From the NCBI GenBank assembly GCA_903813345.2, contig CAIIXF020000005.1, forward strand, positions 36,151,375 through 36,215,374: a stretch of 64,000 nt of DNA, in the 5' to 3' direction. Origin of the DNA: Owenia fusiformis (lineage: Eukaryota; Annelida; Polychaeta; Sabellida; Oweniidae). The notes below the pieces were generated by a model that did no database searches, was not told the DNA's origin, and worked only from the letters and a program-made list of their open reading frames with translations. Of this stretch, positions 11,166 to 23,706 are shown one piece after another. Both the position numbers and the translations under genes were made by a program. Position 1 is the stretch's first letter, and every line of letters begins with the position of its first letter.

Positions 11166-14100
11166 TAATGTATAATATACTATAATTTCCAAAATTAGTG
11201 CCTAGTCCCTAAAAAGTGCCTACGATAAAAAGGAAAGAATGACCAAAGCTTGAAGAAATTGTCTGAAAAAGATCAACCTTTCAAAATATCAAAAAAAACA
11301 AGGTTGATAATTACTAAGTACTTATACCTTTGTATAGTGGCCAATGGTCATCAATTATTTTTCTGTGTTATTTTCCCAAGATAAATTTCCCTGGCCAATA
11401 TTACTGACCATGTGACAATATACGTGGAAAATGTAATAAGTTCATGATTTACCTAGATAATGAAATCATGAACATTTGCTACTTATGCTGATTTTGATGT
11501 CAAATAGTGATGTCTTGATAAATATGGTATAAAGAAAATCATATAGTGATATAATATCAGATCTATTAATCTCAAAATTCAGAATTTTTGCTCAAAATTA
11601 TATATAACTTATATCATAAGCACAAAATATGATATCAACTGGTTACTGGTATCACAAGCATGTGCATGGAAAACCATAACATTCAAAAATCTCAATAACC
11701 ACTATGCATTTATTTCCCTTATATTGGCTAATATAAGCCACATGATACGTCTACCAATTCATTTAAAAGACTATGAGACAGCAAACTATAATCAATTTTA
11801 ACTTAATATAGTCTTTAACTAACTATCAACTTTGATTAGATAAATATAAATTGAACCAAGGCACTTTCCAAGAAACAGTACGCTCTTCATAGCTATTATA
11901 AATGGCTGTAAAAATCATAGAGTTGCTATGACAACGTTGATATTGCCACTGTACAATCACCATGCTTCATTTGTTTCTTTATTGAGACTGTCAGTTTGAT
12001 TTAGATAAATATAATTGCTCCTTAAATATTTAACTATCCTTCCAACACTTCCTTTTTATACCATCATCCTGATATGACGGAAGTGTGCCATGAGTATGGA
12101 GCCTTGCATATTAGGGTCTGAAAGAGAGAAATATACAGATTTGTTTCTAATAAGATCTCCAATGCCCTCAAAAGTTCCCGTATGCAGGCCTCCTGGACTT
12201 GACTGCGATTGTCAGTGGTGTTTGGCAACTGATATTCATGTTGTGGTTCAGGTGAAAGGAATGGGGTTAGCGACGTCAACGTGGCTCCCATGTGTCAAAA
12301 TCTAGGAGGCCTGAATATGGCTTTTATGAGAATTTTGATATAAAATAAATGTCGGGTACCTATGAATGTATAAGAATCAGTGAATGCTATTTTGATAGGG
12401 TAGCTAAATTTTGATAGACCATGTTCTCAGCATTCTAATTGGTTAAGACTAGATCAAAGGATGATCTCATTGTAGATGAAGCTCACTTTAAAGAATCAAA
12501 ATCAAAATTGGAAGTAGCAAGTCGCAAGAATGGTATATAATACATGTACGTGGAAGAAACTGTCAAGTGGAACAGCTTTTGTGGTTGTGGTCTTAAATGT
12601 GCTTTCATCGCACCTTTTCAAAGTACTATATTGTCGTTGACTTATGCTGAAGGGCAAGTGTACATCTGGGTAGCGGGCGGGCGCCATATGAATCTTGTGA
12701 TCAAAATTCCAGGAAAAACTGTAACCTGTTTAACTTGAAATTTTTACAGATAGAAGGGCAGGCTAGTGTCATGATCTGATTAGGTCTAGGGCATGCCGGT
12801 AGCTATTTTGAATTTTTCAATAACCAAAAATATTTATCACTGTCTGTCTTGGTTACATATAGGTTTGACTTCACTGTTATACAATATACATATGTACATG
12901 TTAATGGGTTGATGCTTTTTAAATTTTTCGAAATTTGCCTTTTCTGGCTCCCAAATTGTCCATCTCTGTTAAAAATGTTTTCTATAGACTCAACTGTGTC
13001 AGCTTGACACAAATTTCTGCTAGGGCAAGGCAATTTCACATTTTCTCTACTGGGTGCTATTGCTTTAATGATAAGAGGTCACATGGAATGATCACTTAAT
13101 AATCTCTAGGCAACATATAATTTTATTTTTTAATAAGGTAAATCATTTTGAACAATAAACATATAAGAAACAAAATACTTGTATATATTGTGTTCACAAT
13201 CACATTTTACCAAACTCCCGGGGGTTTCACTCCAGTATACTTCTTAATACCTACATGTATGTGCCTCCCCAAAGACCCCCTTTTTTAAGCAGTTTTTCCA
13301 AGTCAATTTCCTCTCAAGATTGAAGGTTTCCATCTTTAATTCCTCTGAGATTTAACAAATTTAATACAATTTTTTGTAGAAAGACTGAATTTTGACTTAA
13401 AAAGGTACTTTCATCGACAATTTTCCATGTTTTTTTTTCGCTCGGATTGGTCAATTTCCATGTTATATGTCCAAAGCCAAAATTGGCCGTGCTGCACATA
13501 CCTACCCAAATTATTTTGAGTGAACCCCCGGAACCAAACTTTAATGTTTCTGTTATAGATTATCATTAACCTGAAGAAAACAAGAGATGATATTATAGAA
13601 ACTCATCACAACCGTTCTGTAAAAGAAACTGATAGAAGGCCACAATCTCTCATGTTATAGTCCAGTCAGAATTAGGGTTTGAGCGTGCATTCGGAGGGAA
13701 TTTACGGAATATCATTTTTCTCGTATTAGTATAGAATTGGAGGAACCTGCTTTGATTCATGAGTAGGAGCTGAGAAACACTAAACCCAGAGAAACTTATT
13801 TTAATCTGAACGATGCTGGTGACAGTTAAGTGGTCTCAATATACAATTTGCCATCATGTTCCTTGATTGAAGTATCTTTCTTGGCATACGTCATATCAAA
13901 TAATATTCTCTAAAAATTGATGCGAGTATCTGATTTTCCTAAGGTTCTATAGGCTTTAGCTCTGTACATTTTGTTACCCATGAATTATGCCCCCTACTTT
14001 CTACTTTATATTTTAAAACATATTATTTAGGATGATATTTAATTCATAGGTCTTCAACTACTAAGTTAATTGCTGAAGAAGTGACATTTCCTATTCAAGA

Positions 14101-14913
14101 AATTAAAAAGTATTAGATAGACTTGAGTGGCATGGCGATGACAGTAACAGAGACATCATAAGTGTTTAGCTCTCTGCTAATGGATATTTCTGTTTGTTTT
14201 TATTTCTTCGGTTTATACCCAGGCAGGGATTGTATATGGGATTTATCCTGAGGATGATATGATTTCTGATTATTAAAGGAGTTAGGCAGGTAAGGTTACC
14301 AGCTTTTGCGAAGGGTGATGTGGGGGGCACTTTTCAAAACATTCCAGGGGATTCACAATTGACAGCTTTGGCCCAAAACCACTTGAAAAATGCCCACAAT
14401 GGTGCAAGACAGCATGATTTTGAAAGAACCACCTGAACCTCTCCTCCCTGTCTATGATCCTGTAAGGCCTTGGAACAATATTACCTAATTTTATAATATT
14501 TTAATAACTTATAAGAGATTTGAACAAATCTTTTCTGATGTTACCACCACTTCATCAGCAAATTTGAAAAATTGTTTTTTGATATTTTCCGACTTCTTTC
14601 GCTATTAAACATTTGGACTTTGCACCTGTTTTCACTGTATCTTTGAATAATTCCATTTTCGTACAAGACAATACTTTCAAAAAGCGACCTCCACTGCTGT
14701 ACATTTGATTAATCATAAGTGGTATATGACAGTTTTCCGAGAGGATCAAATAGTAGCATGCTAGTACTTAGAAAGGCAACTATTTCTTATTTGACACGGA
14801 TACTACTTCTCGTATACTGAATTTCAGAGCCGAGTACCTATTATTTGTTTTGATAAACCTTGACATCTAATTTCTTCTCAGCCATTTATTGTGTACGCAC
14901 ATCCAATTTCTAA
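11166..14913. other. Unassigned non-coding DNA
   Basis: AT-rich, with several short open frames (for example 12064-12305 on both strands, and 12544-12738) that resemble no known protein and overlap on opposite strands. No structural RNA or element was recognised. Confidence 0.4.
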
Positions 14914-15039
14914 CAGTACCGTATGGTACCTTTTGGCTATGGTACCATAAAATTTGGTACCTGGACTAAACAGTACAGCATTGTAGTATGAACACTGTAT
15001 AACACCAAACTTGAACGGTATTGTACGGTACCATACTCT
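14914..15039. repeat. Inverted repeat rich in GGTACC
   Basis: CAGTACCGTATGGTACC at the left is mirrored imperfectly by GGTATTGTACGGTACCATACT at the right. Further GGTACC words (about 14926, 14940 and 14957) lie inside. It looks like a small, decayed fold-back element inserted beside the next repeat. Confidence 0.5.
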
Positions 15040-15041
15040 AT

Positions 15042-15940
15042 TATGTCACCACCAAAAGTGGTGACATATTGTTATGGTCTCCGTTTTTTTTATGTCACCA
15101 CCAAAAGTGGTGACATATTGTTATGGTCTCCGTTTTTTTTGCGACGGCGGTTGGTGGTTGGAGGTTGGAGGTTGGCGTCCGGCGTCCGGCGTCTGTAACA
15201 ATTTCTTACAACTTCCTTTAACTTAACAAATACTGTTTAGACTGACTTCAATTTTTTTCTAAATCATCTACATGTTCTCAGAAGTTCAAATCTGACTTTA
15301 GATTTGACATTTGACCTTCAATGACCTTCTCAAGGTCAAAAAGGTCTTTTTTCAACTTGCTTCACATTGACTAAATTTTTTTTCAAAATCATCTACATGT
15401 TCTCAGAAATTCAAATCTGACTTTAGATTTGACATTCAAATCTGACTTTAGTTTTGACATTTGACCTTCAATGACCTTCTCAATGTCAAAAAAGGTCAAA
15501 AAGGTCTGTTTTCAACTTGCTTCAAATTGACTAAATTTTTTTTTCAAAATCATCTACATGTTCTCAGAAATTCAAATCTGACTTTGATTGACATTTGACC
15601 TTTAATGACCTTCTCAAGGTCAAAAAAGGTCAAAAAGGTCTGTTTTCAACTTGCTTCAAATTGACCAAATTTTTTTTTCAAAATCATCTACATCTTTTCA
15701 GAAGTTCAAATTTGACTTTACAAGTTCTCAGAAGTTCAAATCTGACTTTAGATTTGACCTTTGACCTTCAATGACCTTCTCAAGGTCAAAAAGGTCTTTT
15801 TTCAACTTGCTTCAAATTGACTAAAAAAAATTTTCAAAATCATCTACGTGTTCTCAGAAGTTCAAATCTGACTTTAAAGATTTGACATTTGACCTTCAAT
15901 GACCTAACTAGGTGGTGACATTTTGTCATGTTAATGCCTT
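15042..15940. mobile_element. Expanded TATGTCACCACC element with internal tandem array
   Basis: The 5' terminal 49 bases (TATGTCACCACCAAAAGTGG onward) are duplicated head to tail at 15042 and 15091. After a GC-richer segment ('gcgacggcggttgg', 'ggcgtccggcgtc') comes a tandem array, about 15200-15905, of roughly 130-base units containing 'caacttgcttcaaattgac', 'catctacatgttctcagaa' and 'tgaccttcaatgacc'. It ends with GGTGGTGACATTTTGTCATG. This is the longest of four copies in the window. Repeated TGACCT/AGGTCA half-sites come with the array. No protein is encoded. Confidence 0.8.
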
Positions 15941-16439
15941 GTTTCAAGATTGCTAAGGGGGGGGGGGGTTACTTTTCACAACAAACACCAGAGTGATTTC
16001 ATAGTGCGGATTTGGGGTGGAACAGAGAGATGTGAAGATTATTCTATCAACATGATAATTATTATGAAAATGAAGCTCTCTTTTAAGACACAAAATGAAA
16101 CCACTGAGAAGTGTTAAACTCCAGAGTACATGTGAATTCTCATGCTAGTTGAACTGTAATAAGCGAGAACAGAAGTAGGATAGAATTATCAAGAATTTTA
16201 ATGAATAATCATTTTCTTTATTATACGATAGCTGACAATATAGTAGTTTGTACAAGTCATTTTAAACAGGAAAAAATCAATTAACAAGAAGCTTGTGTTT
16301 CTCATTATTAAAAACATAATTATAAAGGTGATAAAAAGTGTGTTATTGTTGTTCAGAATATTGTTTCGCGTTTCTTCAAGTATCTGTTTTTCCCTCATAG
16401 CCTCACCGGTCTTCTCATTATATTTATGTCAAACAAAGA
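15941..16439. other. Unassigned non-coding DNA
   Basis: A G-homopolymer (about 15957-15968) and AT-rich sequence; nothing else is seen. Confidence 0.4.
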
Positions 16440-16700
16440 CAATTGAGCCAGGCCAAAGGAAAAGTGGTCTTATCACAGATTTTTTCAATATTCTGATTTT
16501 TTGTTTATCATAAAAAGTACAAAGAGGCCTTTCAAATGAGCCATGGCCAATGTCTTAACAATTTCTTCTTGTGTATATAGACCAAAAAGTTGGATTTGAA
16601 TTAAGCACATTTTCCGCTTAATCTTGGGTACATTTTTGGCTCTATAGCACGAATTAACCTTTTGTGATAAGACCGGTTTTCCTATGGCCATGTTCAATTG
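16440..16700. mobile_element. MITE with about 36-base terminal inverted repeats
   Basis: The left end runs CAATTGAGCCAGGCC then AAAGGAAAAGTGGTCTTATC. The right end (about 16662-16700), reverse complemented, reads CAATTGAACATGGCC then ATAGGAAAACCGGTCTTATC. The pair is imperfect but extended. The element is about 261 bp and non-coding. Confidence 0.7.
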
Positions 16701-17964
16701 GAGAATTGGAATTTGAATCACAATTAAGGATTTTGAGTAGTAAAATCTAATGTGAAGACCACAAAAAATATTTGAAATGAGGAAAGCAGTTATGGCAAGA
16801 CATGTCATGCTTTTTGCCATCTCTAATATGTTATATAGCATACCTTGAAACTATTATTATTGAAAAGGTGACGATGTAACTATGATGAAGCTAGCCAACA
16901 AAAAATTGCAATGTGACCTTGAAAAAATAAGTTATATCAGTACCACACAAGGATGATAACATTAAAAATATTCTGTACATGGGACTGTCCTCGGTGTCCT
17001 GGAATAACCTCATTTATTCTGGTTGATATGCCAAGGAAGGTCTGTTCATATAGCATGGTAAACTTATGGTCACATAACATCCAAATTTTGTATAGTACTG
17101 AGAACCCAGTGTTCGTGCTAGCCATTTAAATTTCTGAGTCCCAGGGACGCAACCCACTTGAAAAATGTGACTCCTGTCTAATTTTTTTGTGTCCCTCATA
17201 TTTTGTTATTAAAATGAAAGTAAAGTAGGCGATAATAGAGTGCTTATGCTAAAACGGGATAAAAATGACATATATTGTAATTCTATGCATTCTCCCGATA
17301 AATATCTATCATTGGGTCCTTTTCACACAATTCTTTACTTATGTTATACCAAAATTCTCCAAAATAAATGAAAGAAATACTCAAATTAACATTTCACATT
17401 TTACCAACCAGCGAACGTCAAGGTCGTGAACTTTATTTGTTTCTTTTTATAACATTTCTCCTTACTCTGACAACTTTTAGATGAAAGACTTTGATCTATC
17501 ATTTAATAATTATATTGATGTATAACATTAGATCGATATTTAACGGTTCCTAGTGGAAGTAATAAAGAGAATCGTGAAAAACAAGTCTCATTTCTCAATT
17601 TTGAAACTAATGTCTGCGTACAACAGATTATCCAGCTTCAGTATTCTCCGGAATGACTCGGAGGGCACCATAGCCAATCAAATGCTGCGTTTCAGACTAG
17701 AAACCCGAGTATATACTGAGACACTTCGGTAGCCAATTAGATTTGCCAACATAAACATTATCGAGATCAAGGAAGTAGAGGATTTGAAAATTCTTCAGAA
17801 AATCATGTTTCATCACTTCTATGCTGCAGTAAAAGTTACCAAATGGTGGTGTAGAATCTTTACGTCCCAGGGACGTAAGTTATTTTCCATCCCACCTCTT
17901 GAAATTTCCGTAAAAACGAGAAAAAACGGCATCAACGCGAACACTGAGAACCTAACAGTATATG
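16701..17964. other. Unassigned non-coding DNA
   Basis: Nothing recognisable. The minus-strand open frames at 16937-17199 overlap one another and resemble no known protein. Confidence 0.4.
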
Positions 17965-18176
17965 TACACTCCCCCATATAAGTTTGGCAACTGGAAATTT
18001 CCTATTGAATCATTTATCAAGGCCCATTTATGTTTGGCAATAAGATTAATTCCCAAATTTTGTCTTAAATTACTGAATTATCATATAAGGAACAAAATTA
18101 AGATTGAAACATTGACATGTCTTGATATGCTATCTAATGAAAATTCCAAGTTGCCAAACTTATTGAGGGGAGTGTA
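17965..18176. mobile_element. 212 bp MITE (TACACTCCCC family), copy 1
   Basis: The left end TACACTCCCCCATATAAGTT and following GGCAACTGGAAATT are mirrored at the right by AATTCCAAGTTGCC, AAACTTATTGAGGGG and AGTGTA. It starts and ends with TA, fitting a TA target duplication. A second copy of nearly the same length lies at 29176-29388. It is non-coding; the open frame 17962-18285 merely reads through it. Confidence 0.8.
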
Positions 18177-20070
18177 TTTGGTTATGTATATGCCATATAT
18201 GACATTTATCCCATGTGGAGGAGATAGTCTTATATCTAACCCTCGTAACCATCCTACCAACATTATTATATGCCAAGTAGATTAGACATTTCAGTGGTAT
18301 GAGACATAGGTGGTGAGAACTCCATAACATCAATTAGAAACATGAAAAAACAATATTGAAACAAACATCAGGTTGATTTTGCTTCACATGACCTCAAATT
18401 GTTGCCTCCAAATGAAAGGATTGTAGATAGGGGAGGACTTCAAGAGTCTTGATGCTAAACTAGAGGAGGGGTTAAAACATGAACTAAATTCAAATTAAAT
18501 TCTTATATTTATTTATTTCTTTTTTTGACAGATACCCCTTTTTCAAGATAGCAAATTAGGCCCAGGGGTATAACTAGTGATTACTAGATGAAGATCTCTT
18601 TTAAGGATCAAAATCAAACTTTTGAAAGGGTATATTGGTACGTCACCTAGAAATGCCCCTATTTGTTGTTTATTTTCAATAAGGTGAGAATTTAAAATGA
18701 AAATGATGGACCTCATGGATACATATCACATTATCACTACATAATACTGGTGATGGTCTATTTCAGACACTGCATGTTTAATTAAAGCTTTTCTTTTCTT
18801 CTACACCCAAGAGATGTCTCTAGTTATCTCTCTTTTGTTTTAGCTGCAAATCAAGTGATTTATTGCATAAATTAATAATCCAAGCTTATACGCCTGTAAA
18901 TACAATATCATGGCCTTGGTGTTTTAGATCTCAATAGAGTGAAAACAATATGAACCAATGAAGAATAAAGCTGACAGCAATGAAGTTAAGACTCTAAGTG
19001 ATAGTATCATGCAAGATATTTATATGGTTCATTCAGGTTTTATCGTGAAAATGAATGAAATGTACAGGACTTGAGTTGTATTCTAGTTGACATCAGTAAC
19101 TGTATTATGCAGTGTGTATATTGCCCATGTCTACATTATACAGCTAGTATAGGAAAGTTAACTTAACCATTGATTTTTTTGTCTATTATGATGAGTGTGT
19201 TGTGTTTAAAGAATCTTCTTTTCTTTTTCTCCTGCATTTTTGGAAATTGATCGCCAATCGTAGATATGTGAGAGAGGGAAGAGGGGGGGGGGGTCATTTG
19301 GACATATCCCCTAGGGAGTTAAACGCCTAAAAGTGTTTGATCTTTAAAATATTTCAGTAAGACTTTAAATAAGACCTTTCTGCCCTGTTTGTAGGGCTCT
19401 AAGGACCATATTCACACTTTCTGCTTAAATGGCCTAAAATTTTCAGAGATTAGTAAATGTTGCAAAATGACCCCAAGGGGTCATCTCAAAAGTTTGGACT
19501 TAACAACCTCTATTCTATTTTATCAACTGCTAGACTTCAAACCTATCAATCGGAATGAAACAGATTTGTCAGAATGGACATTTCTTGAAATAAATGAATG
19601 GCATTCTTAAAATGACTGACCAAAGTAGAAATGGAAATGATCTAACACTGTGACCCGTGGTTGCATTATTTTTCCTTTAAAGAAAATATAATAGATTAAG
19701 CTAATTATTTAGCTATATATAAGTACTAAAATGAAACAATTATTTACTTATTTTAAAAATACTGAAACAAATATAAATTCCAAAACAAGTCATTAAAGAT
19801 TTTAAAAAATAACTATAAAGGAGAAAACAGTATTTAAAATGAGCAATGGAGAAAAACAGTGTTTAAAATGAGGAATGCCAAAAAAGGTTCACTCCCTGGG
19901 GTTCACTCATAGAATCCCAGTTGTGTGATGTCATATTGCGTATCCTATAGAAACTATAACCATTGTAACATTTGTGTCACCGTGCTTATCAAAACAAAAA
20001 TATTATGCAATAGAAAAAATCTGTCCTGGGACCAGCACATTCAAAGTTTATCAATAAATCTATTTTTAGA
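18177..20070. other. Unassigned non-coding DNA
   Basis: AT-rich, with a G-run near 19285. No gene or repeat structure recognised. Confidence 0.4.
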
Positions 20071-20926
20071 GTCCTGCTGATAGTCACAGGCTGGTATCGA
20101 AATATTTGTCCGCTGTGACGGAGCATACTATTTTTCATAAAAACATTAAGAATACTTCACGATTTATTTTTTAACTCATATGTTTCGTTATATCAAAGAT
20201 AATTACTTACTCCATGCAATGGATATATCATTTGCGTGTAACCTTCACTTCTGTTTGAAGTCCAATAACGCTAGGAGTAAAATCTATTGAAAACGGCGCC
20301 AGGGTATCAAACTCTAAAATGTACCATTTATTTTTTAACTTTTTAATGGCATGATATAGTGACACGATAATATTAACATATGTTTTCAGCATAACTCTGA
20401 ATGTATTAATGAGATATTAATGCATTGGGTCTTTTTAATTATTTTATGAAAAATAATATTAATATTTTTTGTCCGCTGTGACGGAGCATTTTCACAGTTC
20501 ATATTTGCAACTGCTCCGTCACAGCGGACAAAAAAATTAAACATTATTTTTTATAAAAGAATTAAAAAGACCAAATACATCAACATCTCATTTATACCTT
20601 CATAGTTATGCTGAAACCATGTGTAAATATTATCGTGTCACTTTATCGTGCCATTAGAAAGTTAAACAAGAAATGGTACATTTTGAAGTATGATACTCCG
20701 GTGCCATTTTCAATAGCTTTTCTTCCCAGCGTAATTGGACTTCAAACAGAAGTGAAAGTTACCCGCAAATGATATATCCATTGCATGGAGTAAGTAATTT
20801 TGTATGGTATAACGAAACATATGAGTTAAAAAATAAATCGTGAAGTATTCTTAATGTTTTTATGAAAAATAGCATGCTCCGTCACAGCGGACAAATATTT
20901 CGATACCAGCCTGTGATAGTTAGGAC
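20071..20926. mobile_element. Large fold-back (palindromic) element
   Basis: The two halves, about 20071-20489 and 20511-20926, are near-perfect reverse complements with only about 20 bases between them. The 18-base word GTCCGCTGTGACGGAGCA appears at 20108-20125 and again at 20471-20488, and its reverse complement at the inner (20512-20529) and outer (20875-20892) positions of the other arm. Arm ends read 'cacaggctggtatcga' and 'tcgataccagcctgtg'. Single-stranded DNA or RNA from it would form a hairpin of about 400 bp. No coding frame is present. A diverged half copy lies at 6838-7000. Confidence 0.9.
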
Positions 20927-20961
20927 ATAAAAATCAATTCCAGTTTAGGACTTATTGTGTG

Positions 20962-21138
20962 TACAGTAAAACATGTCTTAGTGAACACCTCTCTCTAATG
21001 AACACCTGTCTCTAATGAACACCTGTCTCAGATACTCTAGTGACTTCTGTATAAATAACCCTTTCTGTAGTGAACACCTATCACACTGAACATTTTCAGC
21101 AAAAAATGTCCAATATACAATGTACATATTTACTGTAT
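20962..21138. mobile_element. CAGTAAAACCTGT-ended MITE copy
   Basis: The left end TACAGTAAAACATGT and the right end ACATATTTACTGTA are inverted. The interior is rich in GTGAACACCT-type words ('tctctaatgaacacc' repeated). It is one of about six copies of this family in the window. Ends beginning CAG next to TA resemble pogo/Tigger-type termini. Confidence 0.6.
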
Positions 21139-23026
21139 ATATCTGGACTGCTAGAATATACATACATTCAACAATAAACAGTCTTCTATTTAAGAATAAA
21201 AAAATATGAAAGTTTGAAATTAGCAACAAAAATAAGTGAAGGAATGCCAAATCTAATATTGAATCTAGTATATCTGATATAGTATATGGCTTGATTTGTC
21301 AAGAGATGGGGTCTCATATAGTTAATTATTGACTCCTCTCCAAGCAAGCAGTGTATGAGCCCTACACAAATATTGAATCACGTCTGCTCAATGCATTACC
21401 TTGGTTATTTATTTTTTCTCAGATATCTCTTCAAAATTTGAATAAACAACTTTATTTGTTCTCATATTTGTGCCATTTAGAGTGTTAACTACAAGCCTGT
21501 TTACGTTATTGCCACATTTACCATTTCTTTTTTGTTATATTTCACATTTTTAAACATCACATCGTGTCATTTTGTTTATAGGCTCAGTTGTGAGTCCTCC
21601 ACACATCTATTGATCCATTCAGGACTTCATTGCTGAATTTTGAAAAATCAATGAGAATATTTGTGATATATTGCTTGCTCGCCTATTTATGCAGCCTGCA
21701 TATTGTTTTAACAGACCTAATTACACCTAACTACTTCTTTTATTCAGCAAGTGTTTTGAACGATGGGGCCTGATTTAAGGGGTGGGGCTAATCTTTCTTG
21801 AAAGCAAAGAGTTAAACTAACATCAAACATTCTGTATATATAAACAAACTTGGCTTCAGGCTTTGTTTGCACGAGTATCTACTCAACACATATTTGCTGT
21901 GTTTACAAGGGGTCTTATACATATATATTGGATAATTCGAAGGGATTGAGGCTATAGTAAAGAGGTATAGAGATATAAATAGTAAAGAACCTGGCTTTGT
22001 TGGGCTGCAGAGTTAGAATGCTCCAAACATAGACATATGTTTGAGATAAACTTCAACTAAACCTTTAAGGTAGAGCTACATCTCGCAAGGTGTACAAATA
22101 ATTCGTCTACCTATTTAGCAGACGGATCATTCAGAAACAAGATTTTGTTTGGTTGTGCTGCCTGATCTGTATTATTATGTAATATAACTCAATGGGTTTA
22201 GCCTATTAGGATAAGCTAGGATCATCCAGTACCAAAAACCTTTAGGATCTGACCATGTACTAAAATAGTATGTACTTTAATTAAGACCCAAAAGGAACAG
22301 GATCTTTTATTATAAGTGATCAGTGACGGGTCATATCTGGATATTTACAGAGCACAATCAAGGATGCAGTTAGGAACATTTGTTGAATTCATTAGATTAA
22401 ATATCAGCTGTACAAAATAGACAGTTCTGAATAAACTGAGGATACAATATTAGAACCTGAATGTGGGAGTATTTGGTCTGATCAACTAATTTCAGCAGAT
22501 GTCTCTATTAACACCTTAACTGTATTTGAGTATAGTATATATGTTATATTATGCTAGCTGTAATTAAGACGTTGGATCAGTGTAAAATCTTCAGCATCAT
22601 TCTTATAACTGACTGCTGTCAATCCAGCAAGAACTCAGTCAAATAAGTCCACAAGAACTCAGTCAAATAAGTCAACACCTGTTGGTAGATCATCTAATCT
22701 ACTTACATCTTACCTTAGAATATTCTCTGACTGTTCCATCGCTTATTAGAAAATAGACAGCAAGGCCCTGCATCTTATTCAGCTAACTGATAGCCACCTG
22801 TGTGGACACAATATGAGTGTATATTCGTATCGGATTGAAGTGGGGATTAACAGTGTACGACAGTGAGATTACATCCCTGCATTATTCCAAGTTTAGGAGA
22901 AATGCCACAGAGTTGATTCCCTGAGATAGATTTTTTTATCCAAGACTCCGAAAGGAAATATTTTTTTCTCTCGTCTATGCTTAAGCATAAATCTCATAAA
23001 ATGGTGCTGTTGTTACAATTATCATT
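21139..23026. other. Region upstream of main LDB start; possible promoter and 5' UTR
   Basis: Non-coding. A 24-base direct duplication around 'aagaactcagtcaaataagt' lies at about 22629-22676. A promoter for the long-N-terminus LDB transcript may be here, but no clear TATA or initiator stands out, and the transcription start cannot be placed from sequence alone. Confidence 0.3.
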
Positions 23027-23086
23027 ATGGACCCAGACCCAACAGATGTATATGAAACACTGATGAGGTTTGATACAGTATTATAG
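23027..23086 (+). other. Possible upstream ORF in LDB leader
   Basis: ATG at 23027 opens 19 codons (starting M-D-P-D-P-T-D-V-Y) and stops at TAG 23084-23086, out of frame with the LDB start 83 bases later. If the leader covers this stretch it would be a small uORF that could reduce LDB translation. Whether it is transcribed is unknown. Confidence 0.25.
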
Positions 23087-23169
23087 TAGCTACAGAATCT
23101 AATATTGTAGCGAGAACATCCAGTAAAATAAGTAATATTTTAGTAGTTGAATAGTAGTAAGATATCAAT

Positions 23170-23706
23170 ATGAATGCAAGCATTCAGAGCATGCAGCAGA
23201 TGACAAACATGACGAGCATAAACATGTCCACTCAGGGCATGCCAACAATGAGCATGAGTATGCCCTCAGGCCCTAGTGGCCCTATGCCCGGTATGAACAG
23301 TCCTATAGGGTTAGGGCGTATGGGTCCCGATATGAACTCAGGTGGTCCGCCACCTTCAAGCATGAACAGTATAGGACCACCAAATATGAATAATATAGGA
23401 CCACCTAATATGAACAATATTGGACCACCACATATGAATAATATAGGACCACCACATATGAACAATGTAGGGCCTCCACATATGAACAATGGGCCTAACA
23501 TGAACAATATAGGACCAAATATGAACAGTATGGGACCAAACATTGGACCTCCAAATATGGGCCCAAATAGTATGCCAAATAATATGGCACAGGACCCTTT
23601 TTATCAATCTCCTTTTTCTCAATATTACAGGCGCCACACTCCATATATGGGCCAGCCGGACTATCGGATCTATGAACTGAACAAGAGACTCCAGCAGCGA
23701 ACTGAG
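23170..23706 (+). CDS. LDB: LDB exon 1 (main form): low-complexity N-terminus and start of core
   Basis: 179 codons ending at CGA ACT GAG | GTAAGA. The N-terminus opens M-N-A-S-I-Q-S-M-Q-Q. Residues about 70-140 form an eight-residue repeat G-P-P-N/H-M-N-N-I, about seven copies, coded by a 24-base tandem repeat that has shortened in places. Chip-type proteins of insects have a comparable Gly/Met/Asn-rich N-terminus. The conserved part starts at residue 142 and ends E-L-N-K-R-L-Q-Q-R-T-E. An internal acceptor at 23629-23630 allows the last 76 bases (from 23631) to be used as an exon alone. Long open frames on the opposite strand are shadows of the repeat. Confidence 0.93.

Noticed and set aside
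12064-12305. Overlapping 75- and 71-codon frames on opposite strands
   Set aside because: No recognisable domain; overlap on both strands suggests chance.
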